DNA from: a virus
Virus record (IMG/VR): IMGVR_UViG_3300046090_000160
Location: 1-30,667 of that record
DNA: 30,667 nt
Direction: 5' to 3' (one strand)
Shown in pieces: positions 20,024 through 29,282 of this stretch. Made by a program: the position numbers and the translations under genes. Within the stretch, counting starts at the first letter, position 1. Every line of letters starts with the position of its first letter. A model generated the notes under the pieces. It had not been told where the DNA came from. It saw only the letters and a program-made list of their open reading frames with translations, and did not search any database.

Positions 20024-20989
20024 ATGAGTGAAGTAAGTTTGCTGTCATCCTTTGAGGATGCTTTTGCACAGGCTATAGTCAAGGGTTATGAAGCCCTTCC
20101 TATATCATCGTTATATAAATCTAACCAGTTAGTTAAGGCTCTTTCTGGTAATGTTCGCCAAGTATTTGTGCCTACCATTACTACGGGTGGTTTTCTTAAC
20201 TATGATAAAAAAAATGGGATAGGGTCGGTTAACGCTGATATCACAAGAGAAGCTTATACGTTAGATGTTTATCGTTCTGCAACCATAACAATTGATAAAA
20301 CTGAAGCCGACCAGCAGGGTTTAATAGATATGATGACTGAGGTATCAGGTGGCTTTTTGAGAAACCATGCTGTGCCAGAGATTGATGCTATTAGATTTTC
20401 TAAATGGGCTGACAAGGCTAAGGCATTTGGGAAAAGCAAAGAAGAGGTGGTAACTTCTGACAACATTCTTGATTTAATTATAGAAGCTGTAATGAATATG
20501 GAAAACAACGGTGTTATGTCTGAAAAAACCATATTTATAAACACCAAAGCACAGTGGTTACTGGCTAAAGACCCAAGACTTACTGGTAGCTTGAATTGGA
20601 ACGGAGAAGCGATTAGTGCTGATTTTAGGGTAAAGAGGCTGATGGAACACAGGATAATCGCCGTCCCATCATCGCGTTTTGCTAGCGAAATTGTATTGTT
20701 GAATGACGATGATGGTGGTTTTACTTGGGGAGCTGGTTCACAGGAGGTTAATTTCATGGTTTTAGCCGATGAAGTGGCGTGGTATTGGACTGCTTTACAG
20801 GAAACAGTGTTAGCTGGTTATAGGGAGATGGTTACTGCTAGAAGCCTTAATGCTTATGCCATGCATATAATGATGCTTCATGATGCGGGGATTATTAAGG
20901 GGTATGAAGATGGTGTGCATGTTTCTTTAGCTCCCTCAGTGGGCGGTGCTAAGGCTAAAATTAAGACCGCTATGCCTTATACACCATAA
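20024..20989 (+). CDS. Major capsid protein
   Basis: A 321-residue protein from ATG 20024, with an A-run, AGAGG and T-run leader. It follows the scaffold and is followed by connector genes. Features of the HK97 fold are visible as an N-terminal helix, an extended arm region with many strands, and the FRVKRLMEHRIIAVPSSRF segment; there is no N-terminal delta domain. Late part has AWYWTALQETVLAGYREM. Likely forms the shell of the head. Confidence 0.85.
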   Translation: MSEVSLLSSFEDAFAQAIVKGYEALPISSLYKSNQLVKALSGNVRQVFVPTITTGGFLNYDKKNGIGSVNADITREAYTLDVYRSATITIDKTEADQQGLIDMMTEVSGGFLRNHAVPEIDAIRFSKWADKAKAFGKSKEEVVTSDNILDLIIEAVMNMENNGVMSEKTIFINTKAQWLLAKDPRLTGSLNWNGEAISADFRVKRLMEHRIIAVPSSRFASEIVLLNDDDGGFTWGAGSQEVNFMVLADEVAWYWTALQETVLAGYREMVTARSLNAYAMHIMMLHDAGIIKGYEDGVHVSLAPSVGGAKAKIKTAMPYTP

Positions 20990-21342
20990 TGAGTGATGAT
21001 GAGACCGATAGTGGTCTATTAAGCATGGCTTTAGAGGTGCTTGATACGTATTTGTTTAATGCTTTAACGCCCTCTCACTACAAGAGGGCAATATCGCTAA
21101 AAAACGATGAGTTATCAGCATTTCATGAGGCTTATACAGTAGCTGGAGCATACCAGTATCAAGCAATGGACAAATCAGGCATAACGCCAACTTCTATGGT
21201 TGGTGAGGAGTACAGCGTTGATTTTAACTATAAAGTGTCGCCACACGTGGTGAATATGGGTGGGGTTTTGATTAACGGATTATCAAAGTCTATTTTAGAT
21301 AGGGCTTTGTTTGCAGAGGGGCTTGGTGGTGGGATTCTTTAG
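20989..21342 (+). CDS. Head-tail connector, SPP1 gp15-like
   Basis: A 117-residue acidic helical protein whose ATG overlaps the capsid stop. Length, position after the capsid gene and the pattern SHYKRAISLKNDELSAFHEAYTVA fit connector adaptors that dock under the portal after packaging. Not certain at sequence level. Confidence 0.65.
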   Translation: MSDDETDSGLLSMALEVLDTYLFNALTPSHYKRAISLKNDELSAFHEAYTVAGAYQYQAMDKSGITPTSMVGEEYSVDFNYKVSPHVVNMGGVLINGLSKSILDRALFAEGLGGGIL

Positions 21343-21719
21343 TGCGTAGACATAAGATACATGTGTTAAATCCGTGTGATGATGGGTTGTTTCGTGCAAC
21401 ATTGGTGGATAATGTGTCTATGTCTAATCACTCTACTTTTTTGATTAATTTTGATGGTGCTAGGATACAGCCAGCTAAGAAAATTGTTGCCCTTATGAGG
21501 CAGTCAAATGCCTTTGTTGATGGTGATGAGATCGGTTTCGATGAGAACAATAAGGGTGATTCTGTTTGGTATATTGATTATGAGAGTTATGTTGTAGTGG
21601 GCGGGTATTCGTTGCCCGCTACAGTTAGGTTGTCGGACATGATGGATTATTATAAGATATTAAAATATGAATACCATAATAATTCGGCACCCACAGAGAG
21701 GTTAGTGATATGGTTGTAA
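21342..21719 (+). CDS. Head-tail stopper / minor capsid protein
   Basis: A 125-residue beta-rich protein from GTG 21342, overlapping the previous stop by one base. Fits the Minor_capsid_1 / SPP1 gp16 stopper family in length and order; stopper proteins plug the connector channel until the tail is attached. Ends overlapping the next gene by 10 bases. Confidence 0.6.
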   Translation: MRRHKIHVLNPCDDGLFRATLVDNVSMSNHSTFLINFDGARIQPAKKIVALMRQSNAFVDGDEIGFDENNKGDSVWYIDYESYVVVGGYSLPATVRLSDMMDYYKILKYEYHNNSAPTERLVIWL

Positions 21720-22051
21720 CTGTTAACACTGATATCGATAGCATTATGGATGGTTTTGATGATGGGTTAATTGCTGATTTATTGGCCGAAAGGATACTAT
21801 TTGATACAAATGAATTCGTGCCTATGGATAGTGGTGCCCTAATGAATAGTGGAAAGGTTAAAAATGGTGTTATTTCATGGACTATGCCTTATGCTAGTAT
21901 CATGTACTATAGTGAGAATAAAATGCGCACAGCGGGCAATGTTTTAGCTACTAGCAGGTGGTTCGAGGTCTCTAGGGGTGTGAATAATGATGAATGGGTA
22001 AAATTAGCTAAATATTTGATTATACAAAGCATAAAGGGGGAGGATTTTTGA
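21710..22051 (+). CDS. Minor capsid / tail completion protein
   Basis: A 113-residue protein. NEFVPMDSGALMNSGK, then a short beta segment with MPYASIMYYSENKM and a Trp-Phe-Glu motif (RWFEVSRG), match the Minor_capsid_2/HK97 gp10-like pattern. Part of the neck in the order connector, stopper, completion protein, terminator. Confidence 0.75.
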   Translation: MVVTVNTDIDSIMDGFDDGLIADLLAERILFDTNEFVPMDSGALMNSGKVKNGVISWTMPYASIMYYSENKMRTAGNVLATSRWFEVSRGVNNDEWVKLAKYLIIQSIKGEDF

Positions 22052-22470
22052 GCATATTGTCGATAACACAGGCGTATGTGGTTGCGCTGTGTGAAGAGTT
22101 AGGGTGTAAAGTGCCCGTCTTAACGTTAGGGTTAAAACCACAATCTAGCATTAATTTAACCCTTGTTCCAAATGTGTCTCGGGTTACAAAATTTATAGAT
22201 GGTTCATCGATGGTAAAATCTCCTATATGGATAGATTATAGGGTTACCACTAATGATGATAGCGAACATGAGAGAGCCATTAAGATTATGGGAGGTATAA
22301 TGAATGGTTTAGTTGAACTTGGTATGATAGATGTGGAGTTACTCACTGGTTTGCGATATGAGGCTGTTGTTGACCCACATCGCACTACAGCCCAAGACTC
22401 AAAGAACATAGTTGATTTCAGAATGCAAATAAATGCTAATTATTTTATAGGAGAAGTTAGAAATGATTGA
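22048..22470 (+). CDS. Tail terminator-like protein
   Basis: A 140-residue protein from TTG 22048, overlapping the previous stop. Length, mixed alpha/beta composition and place just before the tail tube fit Minor_capsid_3 / tail terminator proteins, which cap the tail tube and join it to the head. Confidence 0.65.
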   Translation: MSILSITQAYVVALCEELGCKVPVLTLGLKPQSSINLTLVPNVSRVTKFIDGSSMVKSPIWIDYRVTTNDDSEHERAIKIMGGIMNGLVELGMIDVELLTGLRYEAVVDPHRTTAQDSKNIVDFRMQINANYFIGEVRND

Positions 22471-23146
22471 AAAAAGTAGCGGTAAAGCACGAAAAGATTT
22501 AAAAACAAACGAAATAGGCACTGGTAATATAGTTTTTGCCTTGGCTATTCCCGTGGTAAAAGAAGGGGTGTTAAGTGATGAAGATGTTTATTTTACCATT
22601 TCGTCAAGAATTGCAACAAGTGGGCAAACCACAGAGTTTACAAGCGTAGAAGCACCCCATTTAGATGGGTCTGATGCTGATATAATCAATACTGGTAGCA
22701 ACACTACGTATTCTTTTACAGGTATTTTTTCACCACATGACCCAGTAAATGAGACTTTTTCACGTTTAGGGTGGAATGGTGCGTCTAACATTGAGGCGAA
22801 AATGCTTGTTGTTATGGCTCAGGATAGATTTATTAAAATAAAAGATGATGGCACGGCAGATGTGGGGACTTATGAGGCTGAAATAGTAAGCGTGAATTTT
22901 ACTCCTAAACCTCCAGCCATAGGGTCTGATTCGCTCATTGCAGTAGACGTAGAAATGTCCAAGCAAGGTAGCAGTAATAAAACGTGGGCAACGGTTAATG
23001 TAGAAACGGAAAGATGGGAGCCTACTGGTGATAAGAGAACCCCTAGCGAGTACAAAATATGGATGGACTCAAATGGTGATATTTCGTTTCATCCACCAGT
23101 TGCCCAGCCTGAAACGTCAAGAGTAACACGAAAGGAGTTTATTTAG
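22463..23146 (+). CDS. Tail tube (major tail) protein
   Basis: A 227-residue protein from ATG 22463 with GGAG nine bases upstream. Beta-rich with acidic loops and a central NTTYSFTGIFSPHDPVNET segment; length and position before the chaperone pair and the tape measure fit the tail-tube subunit of siphoviruses. It forms stacked rings around the tape measure protein. Confidence 0.8.
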   Translation: MIEKSSGKARKDLKTNEIGTGNIVFALAIPVVKEGVLSDEDVYFTISSRIATSGQTTEFTSVEAPHLDGSDADIINTGSNTTYSFTGIFSPHDPVNETFSRLGWNGASNIEAKMLVVMAQDRFIKIKDDGTADVGTYEAEIVSVNFTPKPPAIGSDSLIAVDVEMSKQGSSNKTWATVNVETERWEPTGDKRTPSEYKIWMDSNGDISFHPPVAQPETSRVTRKEFI

Positions 23147-23608
23147 ATGAAATTAGATTTACCTAAGAGCGAGTTTATCGTCAAAATCGATGATAATGAG
23201 GGAAAGGAAAGAGAGTACACGCTCTATGATAGCAATAAAGCTAGAACATCAACGACATTAGTTGTGCATCAGCTAGAACACACAGCACAAGGCATTATTG
23301 ATGAATCTACAAACACTAACATTTATGATGCCCTGCAACAGTGTTTGAGTGAATCAGAAGCCGATGAGCTTTTAAGGCTAAATGAAAACAATTATACAAA
23401 ATTAGGCTTTATTTGTGCCTATTTTAATGCCATTTTTATGAACGAAGCAACAAGGGTGTCTGAAAGCATTATGTGTTTGCGTGGTGTAGACCCTGACGCA
23501 GAAAAAAATAAAATAGAAAACTTGTTTAACGGCATTGCAACTGATATTCGTAATGCTATTACCGGAAAAAACAATCAAGAAGACCAAGGACAAACAACCA
23601 AGGAATAA
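23147..23608 (+). CDS. Tail assembly chaperone G-like
   Basis: A 153-residue acidic, helical protein located between tail tube and tape measure, the standard place for the first tail chaperone, which coats the tape measure. Near its 3' end (23566-23572) lies the slippery heptamer A AAA AAC in the correct phase, so some ribosomes would shift back one base and continue into the frame of the gene at 23611. The unshifted product ends at TAA 23608. Confidence 0.8.
   Translation: MKLDLPKSEFIVKIDDNEGKEREYTLYDSNKARTSTTLVVHQLEHTAQGIIDESTNTNIYDALQQCLSESEADELLRLNENNYTKLGFICAYFNAIFMNEATRVSESIMCLRGVDPDAEKNKIENLFNGIATDIRNAITGKNNQEDQGQTTKE
23566..23572 (+). promoter_or_regulatory. Canonical -1 frameshift slippery site, A AAA AAC
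   Basis: The heptamer lies in phase with the chaperone frame (codons GGA AAA AAC). After a -1 shift the frame is open from 23572 through ATG 23611 to the stop at 24174, giving a fusion of about 342 residues. No strong downstream hairpin is obvious, so efficiency is unknown. Confidence 0.85.
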
Positions 23609-23610
23609 TA

Positions 23611-24174
23611 ATGTTAACTAAAGACACTTTAGAGCTGTCCATCGGCACTGTGCCCATAAACACGAGCCATCGTGTGGGGTTACAGTGGTGGGTGTATGTA
23701 GAAAAAAAAGCCCCTTATGATTTAGGGGCTTTGATGTTTAGTATTTTTTTGAACATCCCACATACCGGTGTTAATGCTGATTTTCAAACCTTAAGCGACT
23801 GGGTAGATGGGTATAAACCAAAAACAAGTAACAATGAATCACATGATAAAGTTTTCGATATTGTGGATGATTATGCAAAATTGTGGGCGTTGTTTAAATA
23901 CAAATTTAACATTGATTTGGATTCCGATGAGTTGCATTGGCATAAGTTTTTGGCTTTGTTCGATATTGTTTTGGGGGCTGGTGGGCTGGATGATATAGTT
24001 AAATACCGATCATATTCAGCAGGAAAAAACGATTCTCCTGAGTATAAACAAGCAATGATGAAGCTAAAAAACATGCATAAACTGTGCAAAGATAATGAGG
24101 TTATAATTGACAGCGTAGCTTTAACAAAGAAAGTTATTGAACAAAAAAAGGCGGTTATGAAAAATGGCAACTGA
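23611..24174 (+). CDS. Tail assembly chaperone, Gp15-like (GT partner)
   Basis: A 187-residue protein of the Gp15 tail-chaperone pattern (LWALFKYKFNIDL, HWHKFLALFDIVL and KYRSYSAGK), a family that pairs with the preceding gene in Gram-positive phages. It can be made alone from ATG 23611 (AAGGAA upstream) or as a frameshift fusion with its predecessor. The chaperone pair guides tape measure folding and tail length. Overlaps the tape measure by 11 bases. Confidence 0.8.
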   Translation: MLTKDTLELSIGTVPINTSHRVGLQWWVYVEKKAPYDLGALMFSIFLNIPHTGVNADFQTLSDWVDGYKPKTSNNESHDKVFDIVDDYAKLWALFKYKFNIDLDSDELHWHKFLALFDIVLGAGGLDDIVKYRSYSAGKNDSPEYKQAMMKLKNMHKLCKDNEVIIDSVALTKKVIEQKKAVMKNGN

Positions 24175-26944
24175 TAGTGTAGATATTGACGTAAATATCA
24201 ATGTAGATACGGCAAAACAAGAATTTATGCAGTTTAGAGAGTTTTTTAAAAGCTCTTTTGATGGCACAGCCTCTACAGCATCTAAAACAGAGGACGCCGT
24301 TGATGGGGTTAGACAAGCCGTAGAATCGGTATCTAAAGCAACCGAAGAGATGGGTAAGAAATCAGAAAATGGGTTTAAAACAGCTTCTAAGTCATCTAAA
24401 GGCTATACGGCACAGTTAAAAGAGTCTGTTAGTCAATTAACTAAATCTTCCCCCGCACTAAGTTCTCTAGGAAATATATTGAAAAATCCTGTGGCTGGAG
24501 GGTTAGCCATAGCTGCTGCCGCGGTTGCTGTTTTTGTCAAGGCTCTTGCCAAGGCAGAACTTAGAAACGCCGAGCTTGATGAGATGGCTACCAAATTACG
24601 TATTGTAACAGCTGAGGGCGGTGATGCCACGAAAATTATGGACGCTTTGGCTGATTCACCCATATCGGCCGCTAATAATTTTGATGAACTTGTGGCGTCG
24701 GCTACCAAGATGGCAACTTTTGGCGTTTCAGCAGATAATATTATTGTAAGTCTAGAGGCTATAGGCAACATTGCTATGGGTGATTCAGGTAAGCTTGATG
24801 CCCTTTCTACGGCTTTCTCTAAGGTGTCGGCATCTGGTGTGCTAACAACAAGAGAGTTGCGACAAATGGTTGAGAGTGGGTTCAATCCTCTTGCTGAAAT
24901 GAGCCGTACAACGGGTAAATCATTAAATGCCCTACAAAAGGACATGGAGGCTGGCAAAATCACCACAAATATGGTGGCTGAAGCGTTTAGGACAGCGACC
25001 ACAGAGGGTGGGCAATTTAATGATGCTGCTTTAAAACTCAGTTTGACTACAAAAGGGCTAAGTGGCACAATAAAGGACAACACAACCCAAATAAATGCTA
25101 ACTTGTTTGCGCCCATAAGTGCTTTCACCAAGGCTTTCAAGAACGCTTTTGCTGACTTGACTGGGGAGTTTATGAACTTCACTAAACCCCTGCGTGATGT
25201 AACAAATGATGTTTCTAGGCTAGAAAGACTATGGGGCAATGCAGCAGTATCCGTGGAAACTTTTAGTAGGTCTTTGAAAATAATCTATCAGGCACTAAAA
25301 GATTTGGTTAATGCTTTTAAAACACATTCAAATGAGCTTGGTAATAGCGAGAAAAAGACTGACACACTTATTGTTACTAATGCAATATTTCTTACATCTC
25401 TTCAGGCTATTGTTGATATTATAAAGATATTTGGTGCAGGTCTCAATGTTATTACAAGCTCTATGGGTTTGCTTGGTGTTGCTATGGATGGGTCTATTCA
25501 GAGAATTAAAGTGTTAGGTGAACAGTTTGTTATGTTTTTAAAGGGTGATTTTGCTGGTGCAAAAGAAGCTGGCGAGCGGATAGACGATATCGTAAAAAAC
25601 AATTTTGGTTTGATGATTGACGTCATTAAACAAGATATGGAGGTGCTTGCTAAACAGGCTAATAAGCTGTCAACAAATGCTTTGAAGTCATCATATGAAG
25701 CTAACTACGCCGCTCTCACGTCAACTAGTGAAGAAGCTAAGAGGAAGGCACGTCTATCAGGTGAAGATATAGGGCACGGTATCGTTGCTGGTATGAATAG
25801 CGCGGTCAACGAAGGGAATAATATGGCGCATTTGGCTGAGGAAGCACTTCGTTTGTACCAATGGCTGAGTGAAAAAGAGCAAAAGTTACTTGGCACATTG
25901 ATGGCAAATATCACCTCTTTGACAGACAAACAAGTAGATGAGCTTGAAAAATTGATGGATAAAGCCAGAGCCAATTTAGAGCGGTTCGAGTACGCTGATG
26001 CTTTGGCACAAAAAGTATTAAGTATGGCTAAATGGTTGAGTAAAGAAGAGCAAAAGATATTTGAAGAGCTGAACTCAAATATTAAATCTTTGACAGACAA
26101 ACAGGTTTCAGAGCTTGAAAGATTAATGAATAAAGCTGAGGAAAATAAAAAAAACTTTGTGGATAAAGTTATTGATGATATGGTCAACAACATGAATCAA
26201 ACTTTTGATATTGTGGGTCTTATTTTCCAAAATCAGGCGGATGCGGTGAAAAAAGCTAATGAAGACGCGGTTAAATCATTGGAAAAAAGATTTAAGGATG
26301 AGAAAAAGCTCTCAGACAGGCGGTTCAAAGACGCCGAAAATGAACATAAAGAGGGTTTGATATCTCAATATGAGTATGATGTTAAGATGAAAGAGCTTGG
26401 CGATGAAGCAATAGCCATGGAGGAGCAACAGGCGAATGAAAGGGCAGCGTTAGAGCTAGAAAATGCCAAAAAAGCCGATGCTATAGCTGAAAAGCAATTT
26501 AACGCTGACAAGGCTAATTCTTTGGCTCAGGTTGGGGTGAGTACAGGAAAGGCAATTATGGGTATTTGGGCAAGCGGTGCTCCACTTGGCATATTTGGTC
26601 TAGTGTGGGCAATAGCACAAACAGCCATAGTTACTGGTTTGGGTGCAACACAAGCCGCTTTGATAGCGTCTAAGAAGTTTGTGGGTGCATTTGAGATGGG
26701 TGGTGTTATACCACGGCAAGGATTTGCATTGGTTGGTGAAAGGGGACCCGAATTAATCAATGTATCAGGGGGAGAAAGGGTGTTTAATGCGCAAGATACA
26801 CAAAGAATGCTCAATCAAACTAACAATAATCAGCGCAACATAACTAATAACTTCACTATAAATGCAGGGCAAGGGGTTAGTGGTGTTAGCATTGCTAATC
26901 AGGTAAATAAAGAGATTGGTAGAGTTTTAATGGGAAAGGGGTAA
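24164..26944 (+). CDS. Tape measure protein
   Basis: A 926-residue protein, the longest in the genome. Long alpha-helical regions flank a hydrophobic section around residues 105-125 and a tape-measure N-domain (TTRELRQMVESGFNPLAEMSRTTGKSL). Residues about 567-680 are an internal duplication (period 57 residues). C-terminus has GGVIPRQGFALVGERGPELI, typical of the tail-tip end. At about 0.15 nm per residue a tail near 140 nm would be expected. Holin-like membrane penetration at ejection may use the hydrophobic part. Confidence 0.93.
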   Translation: MATDSVDIDVNINVDTAKQEFMQFREFFKSSFDGTASTASKTEDAVDGVRQAVESVSKATEEMGKKSENGFKTASKSSKGYTAQLKESVSQLTKSSPALSSLGNILKNPVAGGLAIAAAAVAVFVKALAKAELRNAELDEMATKLRIVTAEGGDATKIMDALADSPISAANNFDELVASATKMATFGVSADNIIVSLEAIGNIAMGDSGKLDALSTAFSKVSASGVLTTRELRQMVESGFNPLAEMSRTTGKSLNALQKDMEAGKITTNMVAEAFRTATTEGGQFNDAALKLSLTTKGLSGTIKDNTTQINANLFAPISAFTKAFKNAFADLTGEFMNFTKPLRDVTNDVSRLERLWGNAAVSVETFSRSLKIIYQALKDLVNAFKTHSNELGNSEKKTDTLIVTNAIFLTSLQAIVDIIKIFGAGLNVITSSMGLLGVAMDGSIQRIKVLGEQFVMFLKGDFAGAKEAGERIDDIVKNNFGLMIDVIKQDMEVLAKQANKLSTNALKSSYEANYAALTSTSEEAKRKARLSGEDIGHGIVAGMNSAVNEGNNMAHLAEEALRLYQWLSEKEQKLLGTLMANITSLTDKQVDELEKLMDKARANLERFEYADALAQKVLSMAKWLSKEEQKIFEELNSNIKSLTDKQVSELERLMNKAEENKKNFVDKVIDDMVNNMNQTFDIVGLIFQNQADAVKKANEDAVKSLEKRFKDEKKLSDRRFKDAENEHKEGLISQYEYDVKMKELGDEAIAMEEQQANERAALELENAKKADAIAEKQFNADKANSLAQVGVSTGKAIMGIWASGAPLGIFGLVWAIAQTAIVTGLGATQAALIASKKFVGAFEMGGVIPRQGFALVGERGPELINVSGGERVFNAQDTQRMLNQTNNNQRNITNNFTINAGQGVSGVSIANQVNKEIGRVLMGKG
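25843..26132 (+). repeat. Internal duplication in tape measure gene
   Basis: Two copies of a roughly 125-base unit are offset by 171 bases (57 codons), sharing WLS.EEQK..., SLTDKQV.ELE.LM.KA. Duplication or loss of such units changes tail length. Confidence 0.7.
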
Positions 26945-26945
26945 T

Positions 26946-27809
26946 ATGGACAATAAAATAGAGGTTTTGAACCCAGTAGGCTGGATAGAACTTAAAAAAG
27001 AGATAAAATATGGCACTATTGGCGGTAGAACGTTTTCTACAGAGTTAGAGCATGTTACTTCGCCCTATGGTGCGGGAAGTTTACGCATACGCAAGGCATT
27101 CCGTACATTAGCATCATTTGATATAAAGTTTTTTTTTCATGGTAAAGATTTGTTGCATGACAGGATGAATGCTATTGATAGAATTATGACACAAGCAACA
27201 GCCATACGCATAAATGGGTATATCGCCCGTGCTGAAGCAATCCTTACAGATGAGGTTTTGCTAGAAAACTCCCCTAACGATATATCAGAAATGTCATATC
27301 AAATAACATTGTTAGACCCTTACTATTGGAGTAAGCCTTTTTTGTTAAATGATTCTTATGATAAGTTAAAACATAAAAATGATAAGTCATTGTTGTTGCC
27401 ATACACTGAATCAGAGCCACAAATAATAGTGGGTCCAGCTAATTTCACGCTTACGGTTATTGGGCAACCAACTATTATTATAGTGCAAGCGGTTAGCGTA
27501 GAGGGGCAACCTATAGCCTATGCTTTTTCTGCGTCAGAAATCACTTATGGCACAGGTTTTAACCATGTTGTAGTGGATAATTTTGACTTAAGTCAAGGTG
27601 ATTTGAAAAAATTTGAGGCATCAAAAGATACCGGTGAAAAACAAGATTTATCACGCTTTATAGATGAGGCTGGCAATGGATTTTTTCAAGTACCTGATGG
27701 TAAGTATGCATATAAGGTCTTCTTGTTTGGTGTGTATGAAAGTTACACGCTAGAGATACGTGTTGGACGAACACATCCTTATACGGAGCAATATGATGAA
27801 CTACGATAA
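26946..27809 (+). CDS. Distal tail protein (Dit-like)
   Basis: A 287-residue beta-rich protein from ATG 26946, directly after the tape measure. The N-terminal 140 residues, with GAGSLRIRKAF, FFFHGKDLLHDRMNAIDRIM and ITLLDPYYWS, follow the sipho-tail Dit pattern: ring-forming base of the tail tip. The C-terminal half may be an accessory domain. Its end overlaps the hub gene. Confidence 0.75.
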   Translation: MDNKIEVLNPVGWIELKKEIKYGTIGGRTFSTELEHVTSPYGAGSLRIRKAFRTLASFDIKFFFHGKDLLHDRMNAIDRIMTQATAIRINGYIARAEAILTDEVLLENSPNDISEMSYQITLLDPYYWSKPFLLNDSYDKLKHKNDKSLLLPYTESEPQIIVGPANFTLTVIGQPTIIIVQAVSVEGQPIAYAFSASEITYGTGFNHVVVDNFDLSQGDLKKFEASKDTGEKQDLSRFIDEAGNGFFQVPDGKYAYKVFLFGVYESYTLEIRVGRTHPYTEQYDELR

Positions 27810-29256
27810 CTTAGCTTCTAGCGATTTATTTTCTATGGATATTTTTTCAGGCGGGTTAGATAGGGGTGCAGACCTGCCTATCGTTGGTATTGTGCCAGGA
27901 GGAGGTGAGCTGACATTTATTAATCCTAAAACTGATTCCGTGATATTAACGGCTTCATTTTTCACTTGCATGATATTTGAATTTACTTGTAAAACTGCCC
28001 CATTAGGGGGCGTGCAAGACCTTACATTTCGTTTTACCTACACAGGGGCTTTCCCTGCTCTAGATGGGGCTAAAATACGCATTAAAGTCAATAATCACGT
28101 GGTAGGATACGTTACACTATCATCGTTTAAATTAAACAACTATCTACTGGAAGGGACTGGGATATCTATTTGGGTGGATGTGGCTAATTTTAAGCCGTAT
28201 CAAACATTTTATCGCACCAATATAAGTCTTTTGCAAGCTATAGAAGAGTATTCAGTATGGCTAAAACAGATGACTAAATTAGAGGGATTTTGGTGGCCTG
28301 TAGATAATATTATTACCTTTGATATAGAGAGTGATATGTTAATAAGTTCTATAGATACAGATAAAATGTCCGTGAAAGAAGGGCTAGACATGATGGTGTC
28401 GCTGTTAGGGGCATATTATGAGATTAGAAACAATCTAATGGTTATTCGTTCGCCACGGCGTATGGTTAAGACTTTTGTGTATGACATAGAATTAGAGAGA
28501 AATTTAGACACTATTGCGAACAGGTTAGACATATTTGGTTTAGACCGTGCCAGTGAGACCATAACATTGCAACAAACAATAGAAGATGCCGAATCTATTA
28601 GACGATATGGTATCAAAAAAGACCGCCTAGAAATACCAGGCTATGTTAACACTGATTACAACCAGTATGCTCACAATATGTTGTCGCCTAGCCCTAAGAA
28701 CACTGGTTCATTTAAGTTGTTAGCAACCGAACCAGTGCTTTTTGATGAATATTACATACCTTATTATGAAAAAAATGTTATAATTAGCCTGTGTAATAGC
28801 CTAGCTGGATGGAGTGGTGATGTAAGGCTTGTTAGCCATATTACGAACAACTTAGCGGTGTTTGTTGATGGTGTTGCAACATTGGAACATAAAGGGGCTA
28901 TTGACAGAGTTATCATCGTAGGGCGGGGAACATTCACTATAGACTTTGTTTCTTTAGATGACAGCGTATCAGGTGAGTTTGATGCCGATGATTATGCCTT
29001 TAAATGGTTTGATGTAGGCATGAATATTGATAAGATTGTCATTACTAGCACTGCTGGCACGGCAACATTATTGACTATATCGGGTGAAACAAGCCAAATA
29101 TCCTTTACTAAGGTAGTACCTGATGAGATTACCTATGAGCTCTCAGGCATGACAGTAATAGCCACGTGTGAGGCGGGAGATGACCAATCTCTTGTTGATT
29201 TCATATCATCTTTACGTGGCAACAACCGATTACTGCTGAATTTTGTATCAAAATAA
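27793..29256 (+). CDS. Tail hub / tail-tip protein
   Basis: A 487-residue protein. ATG 27793 or 27796 is chosen over an upstream TTG because CGGAG precedes it; it overlaps Dit by 17 bases. Strand-rich throughout. Position after Dit and before the fibre fits a tail-associated hub (Tal-like); residues 120-330 with ILLQAIEEYSV-like helices could be hub domains, the rest a possible carbohydrate-binding domain. No peptidase motif is visible. Sequence-level identification was not possible. Confidence 0.6.
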   Translation: MMNYDNLASSDLFSMDIFSGGLDRGADLPIVGIVPGGGELTFINPKTDSVILTASFFTCMIFEFTCKTAPLGGVQDLTFRFTYTGAFPALDGAKIRIKVNNHVVGYVTLSSFKLNNYLLEGTGISIWVDVANFKPYQTFYRTNISLLQAIEEYSVWLKQMTKLEGFWWPVDNIITFDIESDMLISSIDTDKMSVKEGLDMMVSLLGAYYEIRNNLMVIRSPRRMVKTFVYDIELERNLDTIANRLDIFGLDRASETITLQQTIEDAESIRRYGIKKDRLEIPGYVNTDYNQYAHNMLSPSPKNTGSFKLLATEPVLFDEYYIPYYEKNVIISLCNSLAGWSGDVRLVSHITNNLAVFVDGVATLEHKGAIDRVIIVGRGTFTIDFVSLDDSVSGEFDADDYAFKWFDVGMNIDKIVITSTAGTATLLTISGETSQISFTKVVPDEITYELSGMTVIATCEAGDDQSLVDFISSLRGNNRLLLNFVSK

Positions 29257-29282
29257 TTAAAACATTTCTTTTGGAGGAAAAA

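Noticed and set aside
21960-21975. GGTTCGAGG resembling a tRNA T-loop
   Set aside because: It sits inside a well-supported neck protein gene and no acceptor or anticodon stems can be paired around it.
23503-23509. Second in-phase slippery heptamer (A AAA AAT) in the chaperone gene
   Set aside because: After a -1 shift the next codon is TAA (23509-23511), so it cannot yield the fusion.
24433-25239. Long minus-strand open frame (268 codons)
   Set aside because: It lies wholly inside the tape measure gene, has a low-complexity Ser/Ala-rich translation and no ribosome site; a shadow of the real gene.
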